Assembly (NCBI GenBank): GCA_021802375.1
Contig: JAKAAL010000217.1
Location: 1-6,879 of the forward strand
From: Bacillota bacterium
Lineage (GTDB): Bacteria; Bacillota_E; Sulfobacillia; Sulfobacillales; Sulfobacillaceae
DNA: 6,879 bases
Direction: 5' to 3'
In this document: piece after piece, positions 1 through 5,539 of the stretch
Layout of the letters: each line of letters opens with the position of its first letter
Numbering within the stretch: position 1 is the first letter of the stretch
Notes under the pieces: generated by a model
The model's input: the letters and a program-made list of their open reading frames with translations, nothing else
Told to the model about the DNA's origin: nothing
Databases searched by the model: none
Translations under genes and position numbers: made by a program

Positions 1-171
1 ATTGGCATCAGCGTTGAGCTAACGCGCGCGTTGAATTTGGAGATGATGTTGCAGCCCGTGGTGCCCGTGGTTGCCTTGGCTGCGAGCGTGGTTCTGGGAA
101 TTGTCTTCGGTCTTTATCCGGCAGCCCGCGCGTCACGGTTGGCGCCGGCCGACGCATTGCGATTCGAATGA
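1..171 (+). CDS. ABC transporter permease, MacB/FtsX type (C-terminal end, partial)
   Basis: The frame is open from base 1 to a TGA at 169-171, giving the last 56 residues of a protein that begins outside the window. A hydrophobic helix (about residues 20-39, VVPVVALAASVVLGIVFGL) is followed by YPAARASRLAPADALRFE. This is the typical ending of MacB/FtsX-type permeases: the last membrane helix, then a cytoplasmic 'G-x-YPA-x-RA-x-x-L-x-P-x-x-ALR' tail. By family knowledge such permeases pair with a LolD/MacB-like ATPase to move lipoproteins, peptides or drugs, or to drive mechanotransmission at the membrane. The substrate cannot be told from this fragment. The stop overlaps the start of the adaptor-like lipoprotein gene (ATGA at 168-171), so translation is probably coupled and the two products likely act in one exporter. 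Confidence 0.85.
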   Translation: MGISVELTRALNLEMMLQPVVPVVALAASVVLGIVFGLYPAARASRLAPADALRFE

Positions 172-989
172 CCAGGATGCGCGCGGTCATTGCTGCGGGA
201 ATCGTCATGGCATTGGTCAGTACAGGGTGCGGTGTCCATCGGCCGTCGGCCGCCGCGCGTTGGGGGCATGTGGCACAAGGTTCGCTGGTCGTAACACGAG
301 CGGCGACCGGGAGGGTCGTGCCTGCACTCAGCGTACCCATTGCCTATCGGGGACCGATTTCTATGGTGACGCGGATCGCCGTGCACGCGGGAGAGTCTGT
401 CACTCAGGGAGAGCCTTTGCTATGGCTGGCGACTGGTCAGCCGATTGCCGCAAGCACGTCCGGCGTGGTGGTCGAGGTTCTTCCCGCTGGGAGCTACATC
501 GGTGTTGCGCCGATCGGCACGCCCTCGCTTGCGGCTCACGTGTCCTCAACAGCCGCCGTCATTCAGCGCGCCACTCCGCTGACCGTAGAAGCCGAAATTC
601 CCGCAGCGATGCAGGCGGAATGGAAAATTGGCACGTCGCTGCGCATGACGCAGCAATGGGCGGGCCACATCGTCAAGCGTGTGGACCAAGCGAACGGCAC
701 ATGGGTGGTGACGGGTGTATTCCCGTCCGCGCACACGCTTCCGATAGGCTCGCATGTTGTGCTTACAGCGAGGGTGAAAGTTCTCCATGACACGTTGGAA
801 GTTCCTGCCGGGGCGATTATATCCCGGCGCGGCGGATATGCCGTGAGGGCCAAGACCGGCTTGATACCGGTGCGCGTTATCGACGCGACCGCGAATGCAG
901 TGGCTGTGCGGGGCCGGTTGGCTCCCCGCCAAGCGGTGTGGGTTCCAGCTGCCTTGGGAGAGGCCGGGCTTCGCCCACGCCAGCCCTAA
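168..989 (+). CDS. Lipoprotein periplasmic-adaptor-like subunit of an ABC exporter (HlyD/MacA-type)
   Basis: 273 residues. The N-terminus has basic residues (R3, R5), a hydrophobic stretch and a lipobox ending STG-C21, so it should be a lipid-anchored exported protein. Residues about 40-125 resemble a split biotinyl-lipoyl domain: the first half has 'V-x-x-G-E-S-V-T-Q-G-E-P-L-L-W-L' near 73-88, and the second half 'G-V-V-V-E-V-L-P-A-G' near 98-107. The two halves are almost adjacent, so the long alpha-hairpin of classical RND/MacA adaptors is absent. A beta-barrel-like part (about 135-200) and a membrane-proximal-like end (about 200-260) follow. Family knowledge: such adaptors link a MacB-type permease to substrate handling outside the membrane; Bacillus YknX is a comparable Gram-positive case. 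The ATG at 168 overlaps the permease stop and has no clear Shine-Dalgarno, which fits translational coupling; ATG 177 is an in-frame alternative. Here the adaptor follows the permease, whereas it often comes first. The assignment rests on fold pattern and context, not on a strong signature. Confidence 0.7.
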   Translation: MTRMRAVIAAGIVMALVSTGCGVHRPSAAARWGHVAQGSLVVTRAATGRVVPALSVPIAYRGPISMVTRIAVHAGESVTQGEPLLWLATGQPIAASTSGVVVEVLPAGSYIGVAPIGTPSLAAHVSSTAAVIQRATPLTVEAEIPAAMQAEWKIGTSLRMTQQWAGHIVKRVDQANGTWVVTGVFPSAHTLPIGSHVVLTARVKVLHDTLEVPAGAIISRRGGYAVRAKTGLIPVRVIDATANAVAVRGRLAPRQAVWVPAALGEAGLRPRQP

Positions 990-1010
990 GCGCCGTTTTT
1001 ACCCGGTGTA

Positions 1011-1060
1011 CATTCGACGCGAGGCGGCAGCCATCGTGCCAGCCCATCGCGGGTCGAATG
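1011..1060. repeat. Imperfect inverted repeat in the spacer before the esterase gene
   Basis: The arms CATTCGAC (1011-1018) and GTCGAATG (1053-1060) are perfect 8-base complements. The pairing continues inward with GCG (1019-1021) against CGC (1048-1050) across a 2-base bulge, and an inner GGCA/TGCC pair (1026-1029/1037-1040) closes a 7-base loop. The element lies 21 bases after the adaptor stop and about 30 bases upstream of the esterase promoter. No T-run follows, so it is not a standard intrinsic terminator. It could stabilise the 3' end of the exporter mRNA or serve as a protein binding site; neither is shown. Confidence 0.45.
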
Positions 1061-1091
1061 GGACTTGTCTCAGCCTGTCGAGTGAATCCCG

Positions 1092-1120
1092 TTGAAAAGC
1101 ATGGACCTGTGGACTATTCT
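1092..1120 (+). promoter_or_regulatory. Probable sigma-A-type promoter for the esterase gene
   Basis: TTGAAA at 1092-1097 and TATTCT at 1115-1120 are separated by exactly 17 bases; each hexamer differs from consensus at one or two positions. Transcription would start near 1127, leaving a leader of about 65 bases before the ATG at 1193. The position after the exporter operon suggests the esterase starts a new transcription unit. Assigned by pattern only. Confidence 0.5.
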
Positions 1121-1179
1121 TCCAGTAAAGGCATCCGTTGCCGACCCCGACTTTCCGGGGGTCAACTCCGGGCGGATGC

Positions 1180-1186
1180 GGGGGAG
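1180..1186 (+). promoter_or_regulatory. Ribosome binding site deciding the esterase start
   Basis: GGGGGAG sits 6 bases before the ATG at 1193. The open frame extends back to 938, but the upstream codons have no family similarity and the promoter lies inside that stretch, so 1193 is preferred. Confidence 0.6.
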
Positions 1187-1192
1187 CGGGCG

Positions 1193-2668
1193 ATGCGTTC
1201 AACGCTTGTCCATACGCGATATGGTGCGGTTCAGGGCATCGAGGAAGGCCCAGTCTTGGTTTGGCGGGGCATCCCTTACGCCCGAGCCCCGATCGGTAAG
1301 CTCCGATTTTATCCGCCCGAATCGCCGGACCCTTGGGCGGGAGTGCGCAGTGCGGACAAGTTTGGCCCCATCGCTTGCCAAATCGACGCCCCCGGCATTC
1401 TTAGGGCAATGGCGCCCGCCCCCCAGAGTGAGGATTGCCTAACCCTCAATATCTGGTCTCCTGCCGCGGATGGGAAGCGAAGGCCGGTACTGGTGTGGAT
1501 TCATGGCGGAGCCTTCGAGTTTGGGAGCGGCCAATCACCATGGTATGACGGGACCTCGTTTGCACGATTGGGCGATATTGTCGTCGTCACCATCAATTAT
1601 CGATTGGGCCCCTTAGGCTTTCTCCATTGGGATGAGGGCCCGAGGTCGTCCGGCAATTGCGGACTCTTGGACCAGGTCCAGGCGTTGCAATGGATTCACG
1701 AGAACATCGCCGCTTTCGGCGGGGACCCGGATCGGGTGACCATTGCGGGAGAGTCCGCTGGGAGCATGAGCGTGGGGGCGCTCTTAACCACGCGGCAGGC
1801 GGCGGGGTTGTTCCAGCAAGCCATCATGGAGAGCGGTGTGCCATTTCTGAAGAGTCCGGAGGCGGCGCAAGACACGGCGCGGCATGTGCTGGACGCATTA
1901 GGCATAGCCCCTGGTGACATTGGCGCGCTTCAAAGCGTGCCGGCCGACCGGTTGCTCAGGGTTGCACAATCCGCGTTTACAGGGACAGGATTGGCTTGGG
2001 GACCGGTCGAAGATGGCACCACCTTCGAGCGGCCTTTTTGGCAGGCCATCGAATCAGGCGTTGCGGCGAGCATTCCTGTCTTGATTGGCACGAATCGAGA
2101 CGAGTATAGGCTGTGGGGCGTTCTCAATTCGGGCTGGCGGACCATGGATGACCAGGCCATGGTCGCCCTGTACGAGTCTCTTCAGGGAACCCTAGACCCG
2201 CGCATCCGTGAACATTATCTGGCTGGGAAGCACGGACAGTCCCTGTTTGATGCCTTAATGCGAGTTGGAACGGCCAAGATTTTCTGGTATCCTACCCAGC
2301 GGTTTGCGTCCCGCCAAAGTTGCCATGCACCAGTCTGGCTCTACCGGTTTGACTGGCAAAGCCGGCTCTATGATGGTGTGTTGGGAGCTTGCCACGCGTT
2401 GGAAATCCCCTTCGTCTTCAACTCTCTAGGAAGTCCCGGGGGAGCAGCCCTCGCGGGCGAGTCGTCCGATGGGGATGCTGTAGCCCGTGCCGTCCATCAC
2501 GCCTGGATTCAATTTGTTCGTGAGGGGAATCCCAATACCCCGGACCTTCCTGACTGGCCTCGCTATGATCAAGAACGGCGGGCAACGATGATTGTGGATA
2601 CGGAAAGCCATGGGGAGTACGACCCACAAGGCGATGAGCGCCAGTTGTGGGAGGCTGTCTATGGTTGA
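1193..2668 (+). CDS. Type-B carboxylesterase (para-nitrobenzyl-esterase-like)
   Basis: 491 residues, essentially the length of Bacillus PnbA (about 489). It should hydrolyse carboxylic esters with an alpha/beta-hydrolase fold. Visible motifs in order: an N-terminal 'Y-G-x-V-x-G...W-x-G-I-P-Y-A' strand (10-30); EDCLTLN (80-86), a hallmark of the type-B family; the oxyanion-hole HGGAFEFGSG (104-113); the nucleophile elbow GESAGS with Ser188; the acidic member in GTNRDE, Glu304; and His401 in GACHALEIPF. All three triad residues are present and spaced as in the family, so the enzyme should be active. No signal peptide is seen, so it is probably cytoplasmic. The start is supported by a Shine-Dalgarno 6 bases upstream and by alignment of the first residues with the family pattern. 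The aminopeptidase gene follows after 56 bases on the same strand and may be co-transcribed. The natural substrate is unknown; a para-nitrobenzyl ester is only the laboratory name of the family. Confidence 0.95.
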   Translation: MRSTLVHTRYGAVQGIEEGPVLVWRGIPYARAPIGKLRFYPPESPDPWAGVRSADKFGPIACQIDAPGILRAMAPAPQSEDCLTLNIWSPAADGKRRPVLVWIHGGAFEFGSGQSPWYDGTSFARLGDIVVVTINYRLGPLGFLHWDEGPRSSGNCGLLDQVQALQWIHENIAAFGGDPDRVTIAGESAGSMSVGALLTTRQAAGLFQQAIMESGVPFLKSPEAAQDTARHVLDALGIAPGDIGALQSVPADRLLRVAQSAFTGTGLAWGPVEDGTTFERPFWQAIESGVAASIPVLIGTNRDEYRLWGVLNSGWRTMDDQAMVALYESLQGTLDPRIREHYLAGKHGQSLFDALMRVGTAKIFWYPTQRFASRQSCHAPVWLYRFDWQSRLYDGVLGACHALEIPFVFNSLGSPGGAALAGESSDGDAVARAVHHAWIQFVREGNPNTPDLPDWPRYDQERRATMIVDTESHGEYDPQGDERQLWEAVYG

Positions 2669-2693
2669 GCGTTCTGCCGAGAGGTAGGCGCTC
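2667..2693 (+). other. RNA hairpin between esterase and aminopeptidase genes
   Basis: GAGCG (2667-2671) pairs with CGCTC (2689-2693). CTGCC (2674-2678) pairs with GGTAG (2683-2687) with one G-U. The loop is GAGA, a GNRA tetraloop. The stem begins inside the esterase stop codon (TGA 2666-2668). No T-run follows, so it is more likely an mRNA-stability or processing element than a terminator, which fits read-through into the next gene. Confidence 0.35.
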
Positions 2694-2710
2694 GATGGCT
2701 CTTAGATACC

Positions 2711-2717
2711 AAGGAGG
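2711..2717 (+). promoter_or_regulatory. Strong ribosome binding site of the M1 aminopeptidase gene
   Basis: AAGGAGG lies 7 bases before the ATG at 2725. An ATG-TAA pair at 2719-2724 intervenes but is too close to the Shine-Dalgarno to initiate well. Confidence 0.75.
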
Positions 2718-2724
2718 AATGTAA

Positions 2725-3996
2725 ATGGCTGAGCGTCCTTCCTATCGGCTGCCGCATACTGTGGAACCGAGACGCTATCGATTGGAAATTGCGCCCGACT
2801 TACCGGGCGGAGTCTTTCATGGCACCGCCGAAATTGAAGTGGACGTGCGAGAACCGGTGCAGGAGTTCATTCTTAATGCCGTTAACCTGACCATCAGTGA
2901 CGTCACATTGCGGGGAGCGGGCGGCGAGATGTCTGGCACCGTCGCGTACCAGATCGCAGACGAGCAAGCCACGCTCTCTTGGCCCCAACAGGTCAGTCCG
3001 GGTTCTTGGACGCTTGTCATGACTTTCGACGGCGTGTTGAGTCTCGATTTGCGGGGATTTTACCGCACCACGGTCAACGATGCCGAGGGACAGCCCGTGG
3101 TCATAGCCTCTACGCATTGCGAAGCCACCGATGCGCGGCGCATCTTTCCTTGTTGGGATGAGCCCGAGTTCAAGGCCCGGTTTGCGATCGCTGTCGTCGC
3201 CGATCCGGATTTAACCGTGTTGTCCAACGGGCGTGAAGTATCCCAGGAGATCGAGGAGTCAGGCAAGCGGCGGGTGGTGTTTGCGGAAACGATGCCGATG
3301 TCGACCTATTTGGTCGCGTTGGTCGTGGGACCATTGGAATTAAGCCCGCCAGACACCGTGAATCAGGTGATGGTCCGGGTAGCGGCTCGCCGCGGGTACA
3401 GCCACCTGACCGATGTAGCTCAAACGGCCGCTGCCGGCACGCTGCGGTTTTTTGAGGAGTACTTTGGAATTCCTTACCCTGCAGACAAGATTGATCACGT
3501 GGCTGTGCCGGAGTTTTCTGCCGGCGCAATGGAAAATCTAGGATGCGTGATCTATCGCGAAGAGCTTCTCTTAATCGATTCGGACCGATCATCGCCCATG
3601 GAGCAGGAGAATGTGGTCAGCACCATCGCTCACGAAACAGCCCACATGTGGTTCGGCGACTTGGTCCCCGCGTTTGTGGGGACTGGCACCAGCTCTTGCC
3701 GCAGAATAATGACGCCGTTTTCGGGACTTAAGAGCAACAGCGTGTATCCGGTTAAGCGGGGGCTTAAGGACGATGGACTTGGCAAACCGTTTACCATGAC
3801 ATTCAAGAACTGCTCGTCAAATTTTGATACGGTCACCAGAGTCGCCGGTCCCACCGTGCCAACGGATGAGGTTCCCAACACCAGGGCCGTGCAGAGCACC
3901 GGCGAACTGCTGGGCTCATTAGGCGCAGCCATTGCCTTCACCACCTTCTTGACGATTTGTGCGTTAGCACGATATGCGAGCCTCATCAAGAGGTGA
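2725..3996 (+). CDS. M1-family zinc aminopeptidase, N-terminal part only, fused to unrelated tail (probable pseudogene)
   Basis: The open frame codes for 423 residues, but only about the first 314 are M1 peptidase. Residues 1-190 are the N-terminal beta-domain with the typical 'AR-x-x-FPCWDEPE-x-KA-x-F' stretch. The catalytic domain then begins: the exopeptidase motif GAMEN is at 267-271 and the zinc motif HETAH at 303-307, followed by MWFGDLV. In M1 enzymes the next residues are a Trp-rich loop and WLNE-G/S-FA, whose Glu is the third zinc ligand about 19 residues after the second His. Here the sequence changes after Val314 into residues unlike M1, with no such Glu, no catalytic Tyr and no C-terminal domains. 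A normal M1 enzyme is about 850 residues. The product therefore cannot be a working aminopeptidase as it stands. The missing C-terminal domains appear on the opposite strand at the right edge. The tail (315-423) ends in a hydrophobic stretch plus KR and may not be a natural protein. The start is fixed by AAGGAGG 7 bases upstream. By family, the intact enzyme would remove N-terminal residues from peptides in the cytoplasm. Confidence 0.85.
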   Translation: MAERPSYRLPHTVEPRRYRLEIAPDLPGGVFHGTAEIEVDVREPVQEFILNAVNLTISDVTLRGAGGEMSGTVAYQIADEQATLSWPQQVSPGSWTLVMTFDGVLSLDLRGFYRTTVNDAEGQPVVIASTHCEATDARRIFPCWDEPEFKARFAIAVVADPDLTVLSNGREVSQEIEESGKRRVVFAETMPMSTYLVALVVGPLELSPPDTVNQVMVRVAARRGYSHLTDVAQTAAAGTLRFFEEYFGIPYPADKIDHVAVPEFSAGAMENLGCVIYREELLLIDSDRSSPMEQENVVSTIAHETAHMWFGDLVPAFVGTGTSSCRRIMTPFSGLKSNSVYPVKRGLKDDGLGKPFTMTFKNCSSNFDTVTRVAGPTVPTDEVPNTRAVQSTGELLGSLGAAIAFTTFLTICALARYASLIKR

Positions 3997-4036
3997 CACA
4001 CGGTAACCTGGCGGGGGCTCAAGGCGTTCTCCAAGC
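3667..4036. other. Unassigned segment between the M1 breakpoint and the lipoprotein gene
   Basis: About 370 bases whose origin I cannot name. On + it is open in the M1 frame to TGA 3994-3996; the tail ends with a possible membrane helix (GAAIAFTTFLTICALA) and basic residues. On - it is open from 4034 (TTG) or 3986 (ATG) to 3630, and reads as a plausible but unrecognised protein (for example FDEQFLNVMVNGLPSPSSL). Neither minus start has a Shine-Dalgarno. The two frames share the same wobble positions, so third-base GC content cannot say which, if either, codes. Two CTTAAG palindromes (3727-3732, 3763-3768) lie 36 bases apart. No transposase or recombinase motif is visible. It could be the remains of a gene cut by the same rearrangement, or the upstream region of the lipoprotein gene. 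Confidence 0.4.
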
Positions 4037-4043
4037 AAGGAGG
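4037..4043 (+). promoter_or_regulatory. Ribosome binding site deciding the lipoprotein start
   Basis: AAGGAGG with 8 bases to the ATG at 4052. An ATG at 4045 in another frame is only 1 base from the site and opens an unrelated shadow frame, so 4052 is chosen. The signal peptide begins exactly there. Confidence 0.7.
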
Positions 4044-4051
4044 AATGGCGG

Positions 4052-4984
4052 ATGGTCAATGCATGGAGTCGTCTTGGGGCTCTCGCGATAATTGCCATAG
4101 CGGCCACCGGCTGTGGAACAAGAGTACTCGGCCACCAGTCCACACCCACATCTTCCAGACCAACGACCCAAGCGCAACCTTCTTCGCCTGCATCAGCCGC
4201 CAGTCAGCCCCCTATATCGGGCGCTTCTCCGTCCGCGCAATCGGCGTGCCCGCCGTGGATTCTGCAGGACATCACCATCGCGGATCACGCCAAACTCCCG
4301 GTACCCACCACCGAACTGGAAGGGTTCATCGGTGTCGCCATGGCTACCCCCCAAACGCTTCCGGATTGGCTTGGCGAGAGTCCTGCAACCCCCATCGGCG
4401 ACGCGCTCGATGGCTGGGCCTGGTCAAGCGCCATGGCCACTCGCGGCAATGTGGTTGCGGAGTACACAGGCGGGAAGGTGGCGACGCTCCGCATCACCGA
4501 GCCGCAGCCGACTTCGTGGCAGAGCGCAGAGATTAAAAAACTCGGATGGCCCGTTCCCCCTCCATCGAGTCCTATTCAATGGCAATTCTCCGTCCTGTCT
4601 CCCGAGCCCACTGCCGAAAGCGCTTTCAGGACGTTGGTGCAACAAGTCGAGGCTGGTAAGCCATATTCCATCGGAGATCTCTTTCCCACTCCGGCTCCTG
4701 CCCCGCGAAGCTACCAAACGTATGCCGGCCCCATCCAGCTTAAAACGTTTGCCTACGGACCGTCTTGTCCCGTGAAATCGGCATTGGCCGATTTTATGCA
4801 ATCCGGCACTCTGACCCTTAAACCCTATTGGAGCTTTGCGGAAGCCAACGGCATCTCGGTGGGATTTGCCCCGGGATATGTCATGATTTTCAGCGGCCAC
4901 GCCGGAATCTTAACCACCCTATGGTATCGTGAGCCGGCAATTCAGACACCGCCCTTCAGCCAGACGCCAGGCTCGCCCCCATAG
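4052..4984 (+). CDS. Secreted lipoprotein of unknown function
   Basis: 310 residues and not recognised as any family. The signal peptide is clear: basic Arg7, a hydrophobic core LGALAIIAIAA and a lipobox ATG-C21, so the mature protein should be lipid-anchored on the outer face of the membrane. Residues about 29-66 form a low-complexity Ser/Thr/Pro/Ala/Gln linker, as in many Gram-positive lipoproteins, which holds the folded part away from the membrane. The rest (about 67-300) is a soluble domain with Trp-containing segments such as DWLGE and GWAWSS. Only two other cysteines are present, Cys66 and Cys239, which could form a disulfide. A second Pro-rich stretch (FPTPAPAPR, 211-219) and a Pro-rich C-terminus are visible. 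It ends 6 bases from the stop of the minus-strand Trp-rich gene. No catalytic motif is seen, so a binding or cell-envelope role is possible but unsupported. Confidence 0.85.
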   Translation: MVNAWSRLGALAIIAIAATGCGTRVLGHQSTPTSSRPTTQAQPSSPASAASQPPISGASPSAQSACPPWILQDITIADHAKLPVPTTELEGFIGVAMATPQTLPDWLGESPATPIGDALDGWAWSSAMATRGNVVAEYTGGKVATLRITEPQPTSWQSAEIKKLGWPVPPPSSPIQWQFSVLSPEPTAESAFRTLVQQVEAGKPYSIGDLFPTPAPAPRSYQTYAGPIQLKTFAYGPSCPVKSALADFMQSGTLTLKPYWSFAEANGISVGFAPGYVMIFSGHAGILTTLWYREPAIQTPPFSQTPGSPP

Positions 4985-5000
4985 GCACGCTTAGGCGGGC
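4971..5000. terminator. Possible weak bidirectional hairpin between convergent genes
   Basis: GCTCGCC (4971-4977) can pair with GGCGGGC (4994-5000) with one G-U pair and a 16-base loop. It spans both stop codons of the convergent pair. There is no T-run on either strand, so termination by it is a guess. Confidence 0.2.
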
Positions 5001-5536
5001 GGCAACTCGTCCAGGCGCCACCGCCATGCCTCAAACAGCGCGCGACGAAAAACGTCGGACGCTTCATTCCGCGGCAATGCCAGAAGCGCGTAGTTCTCAA
5101 ACCCAAAGTCAGAGGCCAAACCTAAGGGGTCCCAGACCAAATCTACCACCCACTCGCCGGATGGAACTTCCCAACGATGCCGACGTATGTCCTGGCGCAG
5201 CTGTGCCGGCAGGCGCAGGGATTCCTGGTAGGCAGCATCCTCCTGAAACGGGTCCACAAAAGATCGCCATTGCTGCGTCCAAGCGCCTGGCATGTCTGAC
5301 CTAGGAAACGGTTCCAGAGCGAATGCGGGGTCAACCCACCGTGCCTCGCCAGCATGCCGTTCGGTCGGATCCATCTTCCGCAATAGCCGCAACTCCTCCC
5401 ACCACGCCAGCCATTGCTGAAGCAGGGCATCATAGCGGGACGATCGCTGAAACCAATCTTGGCGGGCCACCCAGAGCGCAAAATTGAGGCTCATGGGCGC
5501 CCGCTCTTTGATGACGCCGCCGAAAGCATTTCGCAT
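4991..5536 (-). CDS. Trp-rich protein of unknown function, downstream of an M1 aminopeptidase
   Basis: 181 residues from ATG 5536, or 167 from the in-frame ATG at 5494 (MSLNFALW). Neither start has a strong Shine-Dalgarno. The upstream start lies 3 bases after the stop of the M1 reading frame, so it is likely translated by coupling. I do not recognise a family. The protein is soluble, with no signal peptide or membrane segment, and unusually rich in tryptophan (13 Trp), including WLAWWEEL near 42-49, WVVDLVWDPLG near 128-138 and a C-terminal AWRWRLDELPPA. Arg and acidic residues alternate with aromatics, which suggests a small helical domain or a partner-binding protein. The tight operon arrangement implies co-expression with the aminopeptidase; a role in peptide breakdown or in regulating it is inference only. 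Codon use resembles its neighbours. Confidence 0.75.
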   Translation of the reverse strand: MRNAFGGVIKERAPMSLNFALWVARQDWFQRSSRYDALLQQWLAWWEELRLLRKMDPTERHAGEARWVDPAFALEPFPRSDMPGAWTQQWRSFVDPFQEDAAYQESLRLPAQLRQDIRRHRWEVPSGEWVVDLVWDPLGLASDFGFENYALLALPRNEASDVFRRALFEAWRWRLDELPPA

Positions 5537-5539
5537 GAC

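Noticed and set aside
71..790. Long + strand open frame overlapping the adaptor-like gene
   Set aside because: It is a shadow frame: rich in Arg, Cys and His, with no start signal, and in conflict with the permease end and the lipoprotein signal peptide.
938..1192. N-terminal extension of the esterase frame
   Set aside because: It contains the promoter, has no family similarity, and a good Shine-Dalgarno precedes ATG 1193.
2719..2724. ATG-TAA minimal frame just before the M1 start
   Set aside because: It is 1 base from the Shine-Dalgarno, too close to initiate, and most likely chance.
3949..3977. TTGACG with a following GATATG as promoter for the lipoprotein gene, with a GTGC-GTTA-GCAC dyad in the spacer
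   Set aside because: The -35 is good but the -10 matches only three positions, and the dyad is just 4 base pairs; not enough to call.
3630..4034. Minus-strand frame of 134 codons across the breakpoint region, as a gene
   Set aside because: No Shine-Dalgarno before TTG 4034 or ATG 3986, and its last codons are antisense to conserved M1 sequence. It is kept only as a possible 3'-truncated remnant in the unassigned segment.
3667..4036. Insertion sequence at the M1 breakpoint
   Set aside because: No transposase motif, terminal inverted repeats or target duplication could be seen in this stretch.
4113..4775. Plus-strand frame of 220 codons inside the lipoprotein gene
   Set aside because: Arg/Pro-rich shadow frame with no start signal; the 4052 frame has the signal peptide and the Shine-Dalgarno.
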